Shown here one piece after another: positions 6,414 through 12,570 of a stretch of 25,021 bases of DNA. Both the position numbers and the translations under genes were made by a program. The notes below the pieces were generated by a model. That model did no database searches. It worked only from the letters and a program-made list of their open reading frames with translations, and was not told the origin of the DNA. Positions within the stretch are counted from its first letter, which is position 1, and each line of letters starts with the position of its first letter. Source of the stretch: DASQVO01 sp035640715 (GTDB lineage: Bacteria > Actinomycetota > Actinomycetes > Streptosporangiales > Streptosporangiaceae); NCBI GenBank assembly GCA_035640715.1, contig DASQVO010000554.1, positions 1-25,021 of the forward strand. The letters are read 5' to 3'.

Positions 6414-6881
6414 ATGCCCGGAACCGAGAACGAAAAGGAAGGAGTCCGGTCGAAGCTGCGTGGCATTAATGGCACTATCTGGATGCTTGAACATGCCCAG
6501 GACGTCATATCGATTGTAATCGCGATCGCGCTCCTTGGCTTGGCGGCCGTCCTGCTGGTCTCCGGCATCATCAATTTCATTAAGCAGGTCGGGAACTCCT
6601 CGATCGATACATCGGGTATCACCCTGCTCGACCGGATACTGCTCGTGCTGATCATGGTCGCGGTCGTGCGCACGGTCATCCTTTCGCTGCGGGCCCACCG
6701 GCTGGCCGCGGAGCCGTTCATCGTCGTCGGCCTGATCGCCGTCATACGAAAGATCCTTTTCATCTTGAGCACCGGGTTGAATATCGGTACGACTCAACTC
6801 GCATTGCTGCTCGGCATGGTCGTCGTTTTCGTCGGCGCCTTGATCGCCATCAATCGTTTCGAGCAAGACGGCCTGCGCTAA
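6414..6881 (+). CDS. PsiE-like (phosphate-starvation-inducible family) membrane protein
   Basis: A 155-residue inner-membrane protein with about four hydrophobic segments (approximately 31-54, 72-91, 101-119 and 126-147). The block VVRTVILSLRAHRLAAEP then FIVVGLIAVIRKILF (about 84-116) matches the conserved core of the PsiE family. Function in the family is not established; the name comes from E. coli PsiE, induced on phosphate starvation. A good AAAGGAA ribosome binding site precedes ATG 6414. It follows the amidohydrolase by 45 nt, so read-through is possible. It converges with the SDR gene across a 72-nt gap (6882-6953) in which I see no clear terminator. Confidence 0.75.
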   Translation: MPGTENEKEGVRSKLRGINGTIWMLEHAQDVISIVIAIALLGLAAVLLVSGIINFIKQVGNSSIDTSGITLLDRILLVLIMVAVVRTVILSLRAHRLAAEPFIVVGLIAVIRKILFILSTGLNIGTTQLALLLGMVVVFVGALIAINRFEQDGLR

Positions 6882-6953
6882 GCTGGTCCTGGCCTCCGGG
6901 GACGGTAGCCTGCCCTACAAGCTGACCTGGAGTGGCACCGGTGGACGGCGGCA

Positions 6954-7745
6954 TCAGAAGAAGCCGCCGTCCACGGGAATCGTCCGGCCGGTGATGTAGC
7001 TCGCCTCGTCGGAGACGAGAAAGGCGATGACGGCCGCGATCTCCTCCGGCCGCGCGAACCGTCCGACGGCGCACATGGCCTTCATGGCGGTGGCGGGGTC
7101 ATGCTCGATGTCAGGGTGCCCGTAGAGGTGGCCAACCTCCGCGGACATGTCGCTCTCTGTGCCGCCGGGCGCGATCGCGTTGATGGTAATGCCGCGCTGC
7201 GCGAGTTCCGGTGCAAGGTTGAGTGCCATCGCCTCGACCGCGGCCTTGCTGGCGGCGTAGAGCGTGTGGTGGAACACCGACTTGCGGGCGCTGACCGAAG
7301 ACATCAGCAGGACCCGGCCGCCGGAGTCCATGTGGCGCACCGCGTGCTGGACGGCGAATAGCTGGCCCTTCGTGTTCGTTGCGAACACGCGGTCGAAATC
7401 CTCGGGCGTGATCTCGGCGAGCCGGCCGAAGTGCTCGATGCCGGCGTTGCTGACCAGGATGTCCAGCCCGCCCAGCGCATCGGCGGCCCGGTCCATCAGT
7501 TCGGCGGTCTGCGCCGGGTTGCTGACGTCGGCCTGGATGGCGACGGCCCGGGCGCCGCGGTCAGTAAGTTCCGCGACGAGGGAGTTCGCGGCATCAGCGC
7601 CGGCGCGGTAGTTGATCGCGACGGCGGCGCCCTCATCGGCTAGGCGGATCGCGGCCGCCCGGCCGATGCCCCGGCTGGCGCCAGTGATGACGGCGGCCTT
7701 CCCTGCCAGGCCTTTGCCGTCGCCGGCGCCTATCGTCTCGGACAT
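6954..7745 (-). CDS. Short-chain dehydrogenase/reductase (SDR)
   Basis: A 263-residue classical SDR, an NAD(P)-dependent oxidoreductase acting in the cytoplasm on an alcohol/ketone substrate that cannot be named. The nucleotide-binding TGASRGIG is at 21-28, NAG at 100-102, the active-site Asn in ATNTKG (N124), Ser in LMSSVS (about 149-150), and YAASK with Tyr163 and Lys167. The end reads ITGRTIPVDGGFF, the usual family C-terminus. Arg25 after TGAS and the basic residue in NYRAG favour NADP(H), as an inference. Start 7745 was chosen over the longer frame because GAGGAG lies 7 nt upstream and the protein then begins just before the Rossmann strand. It is separated from the MoaD-like gene on the same strand by 117 nt. 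Confidence 0.9.
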   Translation of the reverse strand: MSETIGAGDGKGLAGKAAVITGASRGIGRAAAIRLADEGAAVAINYRAGADAANSLVAELTDRGARAVAIQADVSNPAQTAELMDRAADALGGLDILVSNAGIEHFGRLAEITPEDFDRVFATNTKGQLFAVQHAVRHMDSGGRVLLMSSVSARKSVFHHTLYAASKAAVEAMALNLAPELAQRGITINAIAPGGTESDMSAEVGHLYGHPDIEHDPATAMKAMCAVGRFARPEEIAAVIAFLVSDEASYITGRTIPVDGGFF

Positions 7746-7844
7746 GCGTATGCTCCTCTGCGCGCTTCGCATCCGGCATACCGTGACGTTCCGCATGTCC
7801 GTGCCGTGGGCCTGCCCGCATGGCATTTCCGCATCGGCGCGACC

Positions 7845-7863
7845 GCCCCCGGCCCCAGGGGGC
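7845..7863 (-). terminator. Weak GC hairpin at the end of the MoaD-like gene
   Basis: GCCCCC/GGGGGC (6 bp) with a 7-nt loop overlaps the stop codon of the minus-strand MoaD-like gene by one base. There is no T-run. It may separate this two-gene unit from the SDR gene. Confidence 0.3.
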
Positions 7864-8168
7864 TAACCGCCGGCCATGGCTCCCACGACCATGAACGGCT
7901 CGGCGCCCGTCGCGACCGCATCGGGCAAGGGGACATCCGGCAGCTCGTTGGACAGATCCTGTTCACAAGCGTAGAACCGGACGAATGCCCGCCTGCGCCC
8001 GGTCGCCCGGTCGCGGATTGTCCCGCACAGCATGGGATAGCGAGCCTCAAGGGCGTCGAGGACCAGGCGCTGGGTGACTTCCCCCAGCACCTGGACCTCC
8101 ACCTCGCCGCTGACTTGCGCAAGGGTCCGCAAATGCGCCGGGAGGATGACCCGGACGACCCTGGTCAT
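7863..8168 (-). CDS. MoaD/ThiS-family (ubiquitin-like sulfur carrier-type) protein
   Basis: A 101-residue protein with a predicted beta-grasp pattern. It begins VVRVILPAHLRTLAQV (like MoaD 'xxLPxxLRxLA'), then VLDALEARYPML (helix), RAFVRFYACEQDLS, and PFMVVGAMAGG. The C-terminal Gly-Gly is the hallmark of sulfur carriers that are adenylated and thiocarboxylated by MoeB/ThiF-type E1 enzymes, although some family members have other roles. Its ATG overlaps the stop of the upstream beta-propeller gene (ATGA at 8168-8165), so the two are translationally coupled; the longer in-frame start is inside that gene. No molybdopterin or thiamine genes are nearby, arguing against a simple MoaD/ThiS role. 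Confidence 0.8.
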   Translation of the reverse strand: MTRVVRVILPAHLRTLAQVSGEVEVQVLGEVTQRLVLDALEARYPMLCGTIRDRATGRRRAFVRFYACEQDLSNELPDVPLPDAVATGAEPFMVVGAMAGG

Positions 8169-9280
8169 GGCAGGGTCTGTGCCTTCACGGATAGCACGGC
8201 CGGCAGATCCCGGACGATCGGCGCCCAGTGGTCGCCGGCATCTGCGGAGGCATACACCTGCCCGCCGGTCGTGCCGAAGTACACGCCGCATGAATCAAGC
8301 GAGTCCACGGCCATCGCGTCCCGCAGCACGTTGACGTAGCAGTCGCGCTGCGGCAGCCCGTTCGTGAGCGGCTCCCAGTCGTTGCCGCCCGTCTTGCTGC
8401 GGTATACACGCAGCTTGCCCTCGGGCGGGTAATGCTCGGAATCGCTCTTGATCGGCACCACGTAAACAGTTTCCGGCTCGTGCGCGTGCACCCCGATCGC
8501 GAACCCGAAGTCGCTGGGCAGGTCCCCGCTGACCTCCGTCCATGACTCGCCGGCGTTGTCGCTGCGCATCACGTCCCAGTGCTTCTGCATGTACAGCACC
8601 TCGGGCCGCGACGGGTGCATCGTGACGTGGTGCACGCAGTGGCCGACTTCGGCGTCCGGGTCGGGAATGCCCTCCGACCGCAGCCCACGGTTGGCCGGCC
8701 GCCAGGTCTGGCCGTCGTCGTCGCTGCGGAAGGTGCCGGCCGCGGATATGGCGGTGAACATCCGCCCCGGGTTGACCGGGTCCAGGATGATCGTGTGCAG
8801 GCACATACCGCCCGCACCCGGCTGCCAGGCGGGCGCCGATTTCTGTGACCGCAGCCCGGGAAGCTCCTGCCAGGTCTTTCCCCCGTCGGCCGAACGGAAC
8901 AGGGCTGCGTCCTCGACGCCCGCGTAGACCGTATCGGGGTCGTGCAGTGAGGGTTCGAGGTGCCATACCCGGGTGAACTTCCACGGACGCGGCGTCCCGT
9001 CGTACCACAGGTGTTCGCCCGGGTCGCCATCGTAGGTGAAGTCATTGCCGACCGGCTGCCACGTCTGGCCACCGTCATCGGAACGCTGAATCAGCTGCCC
9101 GAACCACCCCGTGGACTGTGAGGCATAAAGCCGGTCCGGGTCGGCGGGGGAGCCAGTGACGTGGTAAATCTCCCAGCCGCCAAAGTGCGGGCCGCTGACC
9201 TGCCAGTCCTTTCGCTTGTCATCTGAGGTCAGGATGAACGCGCCCTTGCGTGTCCCGACCAGCACCCGGACACCTGCCAT
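8165..9280 (-). CDS. Asp-box beta-propeller protein (sialidase/BNR-repeat-like)
   Basis: A 371-residue protein built of propeller blades with Asp-box motifs (S-x-D-x-G-x-x-W). They are SDDGGQTW 67-74, SADGGKTW 130-137, SDDDGQTW 186-193, SDNAGESW 240-247, and degenerate SKTGGNDW 295-302 and SADAGDHW 345-352. Databases usually call such proteins exo-alpha-sialidase or glycosyl hydrolase, but I see no clear sialidase Arg triad/FRIP motif and no signal peptide. A cytoplasmic propeller of unknown activity is the safer call. The start has AAGGGAGC four nt upstream. It overlaps the MoaD/ThiS-like gene by 4 nt; this gene pair recurs in bacteria, as far as I recall, without an assigned function. Confidence 0.85.
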   Translation of the reverse strand: MAGVRVLVGTRKGAFILTSDDKRKDWQVSGPHFGGWEIYHVTGSPADPDRLYASQSTGWFGQLIQRSDDGGQTWQPVGNDFTYDGDPGEHLWYDGTPRPWKFTRVWHLEPSLHDPDTVYAGVEDAALFRSADGGKTWQELPGLRSQKSAPAWQPGAGGMCLHTIILDPVNPGRMFTAISAAGTFRSDDDGQTWRPANRGLRSEGIPDPDAEVGHCVHHVTMHPSRPEVLYMQKHWDVMRSDNAGESWTEVSGDLPSDFGFAIGVHAHEPETVYVVPIKSDSEHYPPEGKLRVYRSKTGGNDWEPLTNGLPQRDCYVNVLRDAMAVDSLDSCGVYFGTTGGQVYASADAGDHWAPIVRDLPAVLSVKAQTLP

Positions 9281-9440
9281 CGGTGCTCCCTTCTGAGCGT
9301 CGCGTAAGTGTTGCGGCTGCCTTAGCCTCCGGCCAGTAAAGCGCCTGGGTCTGACAGCACGCCGACATTACGACGATCGGCCAGCCGGAAATTCATCGCT
9401 CGCCGCCCGACGGCATGAACGGGACGAGCAGGTGCCAGTA

Positions 9441-9462
9441 AGCCACGCCGTCCGGCGTGGCT
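9441..9462. terminator. GC-rich 9-bp hairpin
   Basis: AGCCACGCC (9441-9449) pairs perfectly with GGCGTGGCT (9454-9462) around a GTCC loop. It lies between two divergent genes, so it does not end either. It may be a remnant terminator, a regulatory structure or a protein-binding palindrome. Confidence 0.4.
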
Positions 9463-9478
9463 CCTTGCCTCCTCTTTC

Positions 9479-9528
9479 GGAACAATTAACCCTGAAGCTC
9501 GGCTTCCGGAACAACCGACCCTGAAGCT
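9479..9528. repeat. Two 21-bp direct repeats upstream of the deacetylase gene
   Basis: GGAACAA-YYR-CCCTGAAGCT occurs at 9479-9499 and 9508-9528, 29 bp apart, with only three transition differences. The location 80-130 bp upstream of a GTG start suggests an operator, but this is inference. Confidence 0.6.
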
Positions 9529-9608
9529 GAACAGTCTCTACATTGTGTGTCAATCCGGAGCACGCTGGAAGCCGGTGCCGCCGAGGACCGGGGACGACTG
9601 GGGGCTAA

Positions 9609-10502
9609 GTGGACAACGACAAAATGCCGCTCAGGCAGCCAGCCATTTCCCGCCGTGTGCTGCTGACGGCTGGCGGCCTGGTGCTGCTCGGCGGGTGCGC
9701 CGTCGGCAAAGGTGCGGGCGTGCCGTCGGCGATGGCCGGGCCGGACGCGTCGGCCGCTGAGGGCGGGCGGCTCGGCGTGCGCACCGCCACAGCGCCACGG
9801 CACCCAATGTCCGCCCGGCACACAGTTCCCGCCCCGCGCGGCACGGCAGGCACGGTGCGCACGGCTGCACAGGAGGGCCGCCGCGCGCCGTCCCGGGGAC
9901 AGGCGCGGGCGACCGCAGGCCGGCCCATGTACTACATCGAGGACAGCCCGAAGGCGATCGCGCTCACCATCGACGACGGCCCGAGCCCGATCTACACCCC
10001 GCAGATCCTCCGGTTGCTGCATACATACGGAGTGACGGCGACGTTCTCCATGATCGGCATGAATGTCGCGGCCCAGCCCGGCCTCGCCCGTGAGGTGGCC
10101 GACGCCGGCCACAAGATCGTCAACCACACCTGGACGCACGCCAACCTGGCCATGCTGGCACCGGCCGCCGTCCGGGACCAGATGAACCGCGCCAACGACG
10201 TGATCAGCAACGCGACCGGCAAGCTCCCCGGCATGTTCCGCGCACCGTACGGCGCATGGTCACCGGTCGTGCTGAAGCAATGCGCGCAGATGCGGCTCAC
10301 GCCGCTGGACTGGTCAGTGGACCCGCGCGACTGGGCCAGGCCGGGTGTCACGAACATCGTCGCGAACATCATGCGCAACACCCGGCCAGGCTCGATCATC
10401 CTGGAGCATGACGGCGGCGGAGACCGCTCTGAAACCGTCGCTGCCCTCAAGATCGTGCTGCCCCGGTTGCTGGCCGCGGGCTTCCACTTCCGCAGCCCCT
10501 AA
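9609..10502 (+). CDS. Polysaccharide deacetylase (NodB-type), predicted Tat lipoprotein
   Basis: A 297-residue exported carbohydrate esterase 4 enzyme that removes N-acetyl (or O-acetyl) groups from peptidoglycan or another polysaccharide. The N-terminus has a twin-Arg stretch (SRRVLLTAG, 14-22) and a lipobox LLGGC with Cys30, so it is probably Tat-exported and lipid-anchored. A disordered Ala/Arg/Pro-rich linker spans about 31-105. The NodB domain has motif 1 TIDDGP (120-125, Asp122/Asp123), motif 2 HTWTH (His173, His177), motif 3 RAPYG (211-215), motif 4 around VDPRDW (237-242) and motif 5 ILEHDGGG with His267. All key residues are present. Start GTG 9609 has GGGGG five nt upstream; ATG 9624 lacks a ribosome binding site. 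tRNA-Pro follows 96 nt downstream. Confidence 0.92.
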   Translation: MDNDKMPLRQPAISRRVLLTAGGLVLLGGCAVGKGAGVPSAMAGPDASAAEGGRLGVRTATAPRHPMSARHTVPAPRGTAGTVRTAAQEGRRAPSRGQARATAGRPMYYIEDSPKAIALTIDDGPSPIYTPQILRLLHTYGVTATFSMIGMNVAAQPGLAREVADAGHKIVNHTWTHANLAMLAPAAVRDQMNRANDVISNATGKLPGMFRAPYGAWSPVVLKQCAQMRLTPLDWSVDPRDWARPGVTNIVANIMRNTRPGSIILEHDGGGDRSETVAALKIVLPRLLAAGFHFRSP

Positions 10503-10580
10503 TTGCCGCACCTCCCGATCGCGCACACCCGCTTGCCCGCGGCCCGGGACCTGTGCCGCCGCGCCATTCCCGGAGAATGG

Positions 10581-11165
10581 CTAGACTCGCGTCAGAAACG
10601 GGCTGTAGCGCAGCTTGGAAGCGCACTGGCTTTGGGTGCCAGGGGCCGCGGGTTCAAATCCCGCCAGCCCGACGAGGCGGTCTGTCATGCTTGCCGGCCG
10701 CCGGCCGGCTTTGCCGGAGCCCGCGGTGTTTGCCCGGGGGGACAGCCCCCCGGACCCCCGGATGAGGCGGTCTGTCATGCTTGCCGGCCGCCGGCCGGCT
10801 TTGCCGGAGCCCGCGGTGTTTGCCCGGGGGGACGGCCCCCCGGACCCCCGGACCCCCGGATGAGGCGGTAAGCGGATGCCGCGCCCGGCGAGTCGCTGGC
10901 TGGTCGGCGGCTCATGGAGGAGGGGGCCGGACGTGCGGAGCAGGAACTCCGCGTAGTCCTCGGGTGCAACGTCGGGCTCCGGCAGATACCTGTCAAAGGC
11001 CATGGTCAGCGACATCATCCGCCGCTGCGCGTAGTTGGCTTCGGAGATCGCGGCGCCGACCCGGCGGGCCAGCCGTAGCAGAGCGATGCGCTCCCAAAGG
11101 TCGCGGGGAACTGGCTCCGGCTCACCGCGGGGCCGACCGCCAGGGCGGGGATCGGTGAGGTGCAT
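10581..11165 (-). CDS. Small conserved-looking protein of unknown function with 3' end running into the 90-bp repeats
   Basis: The first 95-100 residues look like a genuine soluble, mostly helical protein (DLWERIALLRLARRVGAAI, then SEANYAQRRMMSLTMAFDRY, then LPEPDVAPEDYAEFLLRTSG and PLLHEPP-RLAGR). I believe similar proteins exist in other actinomycetes, but know no function. After RLAGRGIR, at about 10875, the frame enters the 90-bp repeats and continues through them and antisense to tRNA-Pro to a stop at 10581-10583. That roughly 95-residue tail is low-complexity and probably not native. The natural stop seems lost to the repeat array. Start 11165 has GAGG eight nt upstream; ATG 11216, in frame, is an alternative. 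The gene is divergent from the AraC regulator. Confidence 0.6.
   Translation of the reverse strand: MHLTDPRPGGRPRGEPEPVPRDLWERIALLRLARRVGAAISEANYAQRRMMSLTMAFDRYLPEPDVAPEDYAEFLLRTSGPLLHEPPTSQRLAGRGIRLPPHPGVRGSGGPSPRANTAGSGKAGRRPASMTDRLIRGSGGLSPRANTAGSGKAGRRPASMTDRLVGLAGFEPAAPGTQSQCASKLRYSPFLTRV
10582..10587 (+). promoter_or_regulatory. Likely -10 box of tRNA-Pro
   Basis: TAGACT lies 11 nt before the mature tRNA 5' end, a typical actinobacterial -10 position. No good -35 hexamer is seen. Confidence 0.45.
10599..10672 (+). tRNA. tRNA-Pro(TGG)
   Basis: The cloverleaf is complete. The acceptor is CGGGCTG/CAGCCCG. The D-arm starts GCGC and ends GCGC. The anticodon stem is CTGGC/GCCAG with loop TTTGGGT, giving anticodon TGG. 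The T-arm is GCGGG-TTCAAAT-CCCGC and the discriminator is A at 10672. CCA is not encoded; the 90-bp repeats begin at the last acceptor base. Confidence 0.95.
10671..10868. repeat. Two tandem 90-bp GC-rich repeats plus a partial third, abutting tRNA-Pro
   Basis: Unit 1 (10671-10760) and unit 2 (10761-10850) are 88/90 identical. After an 8-nt echo of the unit end (GACCCCCG), the first 10 bases of a third unit follow (10859-10868). Each unit carries a strong 8-bp hairpin, CCGGGGGG-(4 nt)-CCCCCCGG (10734-10753 and 10824-10843), and a CCGG-rich palindromic segment. This looks like a dispersed REP/MITE-like element, possibly acting as a terminator for tRNA-Pro. Confidence 0.85.
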
Positions 11166-11258
11166 ATAGGTAGCCTCGGCGATGTGAGCCGACCCGGATA
11201 GTGGCAGTAGTGACATATAGGGATGACATCCTGCCAACCAGGCAGTCATACTCGGTTC

Positions 11259-12389
11259 ATGCTGCACAACGTTGCCGTGGTGGTACTCGATAACTTCGAG
11301 GCGTTCGAACTCGGCGTGGTCTGCGAGGTCTTCGGCCTCGACCGCAGTGACGACGGGCTGCCCATCTATGACTTCGCGGTCGTCGCCGGTGAGCCGGGCC
11401 CGCTTCGCTGCCAGGCGGGATTCACCATCCAGGCCCCACACAACCTGGAACGCCTCGAGGAAGCAGACCTGATCGCGGTGCCCGCGGTCTCTGACCGGCG
11501 TCTGGCGCAAGGTGACCTGATCGCCATGCCCGAGGTACCGGACCGGCACACGGTAGCCGCCCCAGCGGACGGCCACGCGCGGGGCGCGGCACAGTTCCAT
11601 ACCGGCTTGGCTGCCACCGACCGCAGCCATTTCCCGGAGCCGCTGCTCGCGGCCCTGCGCCGGGCGGCCGACCGCGGAGCCTGGGTACTGAGCGTGTGCA
11701 GCGGCGTTTTCGTACTCGGCGAGGCGGGCCTGCTGGATGGCCGCCGCTGCACGACGCACTGGCTGTACGCCGCCGAACTGGCCCGCCGCTATCCCAGCGC
11801 CAAGGTCGACCCGGACGTCCTCTACGTCGACGAGCAGCCGGTCATCACCAGTGCGGGCACGGCAGCAGGCATCGATGCGTGCCTGCACCTGGTACGCAAG
11901 GAGCAGGGCTCCCGCGTGGCGAACGGGATCGCCCGGCGCATGGTGGTGCCGCCGCACCGTGACGGCGGGCAGGCCCAGTACATCAACCGCCCGCTGGCCG
12001 AGAGGCCCGGCGGCAGCCTGAGTGACGTGCTCGACTGGATGGTGCTCAACCTGGAGCGGGCGCTCTCAGTCGGCGAGCTGGCTGCCCGGGCCCACATGTC
12101 GCCGCGGACATTCGCGCGGCGCTTCATGCAGGAGACGGGCACGACGCCGATGCGCTGGCTCACCTGCCAGCGCATTCTCCTCGCGCAGCAGCTGCTTGAG
12201 GACACCGATGAGACGGTGGACGCCATCGCGGAGCGCGTCGGCTTCGGCAACGCGGCCGCACTGCGGCACCATTTCCGTGCCTGGCGGGACACCACACCGG
12301 ACTCCTACCGGCGCCTCTTCCGCGGGCCCGCCGGGGCAGGTCTGCAGCTGCCCGGGGCCCGCGAGCACGCCGCCGCCCCCGCCGGCTAG
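11259..12389 (+). CDS. GlxA-type AraC-family regulator (DJ-1/PfpI domain plus AraC helix-turn-helix)
   Basis: A 376-residue transcription factor. Residues 1-215 form a DJ-1/PfpI-like domain starting VAVVVLDNFEAFELGVVCEVFG, with the nucleophile-elbow Cys147 in VLSVCSGVFVLGEAGLLDGR and the THW and ITSAGTAAGID strands. Residues about 252-355 form the double helix-turn-helix: LSVGELAARAHMSPRTFARRF, then DETVDAIAERVGFGNAAALRHHF, ending TTPDSYRRLF. GlxA-type regulators sense metabolites and act on nearby genes; the divergent small gene is a candidate target. An unusual insertion at about 76-122 contains a tandem 16-residue duplication. Start 11259 opens directly on the domain but lacks a ribosome binding site, so translation may be leaderless; ATG 11223 is an alternative. 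Confidence 0.88.
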   Translation: MLHNVAVVVLDNFEAFELGVVCEVFGLDRSDDGLPIYDFAVVAGEPGPLRCQAGFTIQAPHNLERLEEADLIAVPAVSDRRLAQGDLIAMPEVPDRHTVAAPADGHARGAAQFHTGLAATDRSHFPEPLLAALRRAADRGAWVLSVCSGVFVLGEAGLLDGRRCTTHWLYAAELARRYPSAKVDPDVLYVDEQPVITSAGTAAGIDACLHLVRKEQGSRVANGIARRMVVPPHRDGGQAQYINRPLAERPGGSLSDVLDWMVLNLERALSVGELAARAHMSPRTFARRFMQETGTTPMRWLTCQRILLAQQLLEDTDETVDAIAERVGFGNAAALRHHFRAWRDTTPDSYRRLFRGPAGAGLQLPGAREHAAAPAG

Positions 12390-12570
12390 CGTCCCTATCC
12401 AGATCCAGCCGAACGGGGGCGCGGCCCGGACTCGCTGGGCCGGTAGGATTGGCGGCTAGACATGGCGGCGGTAGCCGTGAGTGACGACCTGAGTTCCCGC
12501 GTTCCCGGCCGCCCCCAGGCGGCGGGCGGTGGAGGGAACCAATGCAGGGGAACCAAGGAGTGACGCCGAC

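Larger units (their letters stand above)
9281..9608. other. Intergenic region between divergent propeller and deacetylase genes
   Basis: No convincing gene is seen; a 61-aa minus frame (9368-9553) has no family features. The region contains a 9-bp perfect hairpin (9441-9462) and a pair of 21-bp direct repeats (9479-9528), described separately. It must hold the promoters of both divergent genes, but I cannot place hexamers confidently. Confidence 0.5.

Noticed and set aside
4938..6866. 642-aa minus-strand open frame opposite the amidohydrolase and PsiE-like genes
   Set aside because: It is antisense to two genes with clear family motifs and has a His/Asp/Gln/Arg-rich composition typical of GC-rich shadow frames.
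8165..9280. Calling the propeller a true exo-alpha-sialidase
   Set aside because: Asp-boxes are shared by many propellers; no signal peptide, FRIP motif or clear Arg triad is visible.
10671..10868. CRISPR array made of the 90-bp repeats
   Set aside because: The units are tandem without unique spacers, too long for CRISPR repeats, and no cas genes are present.
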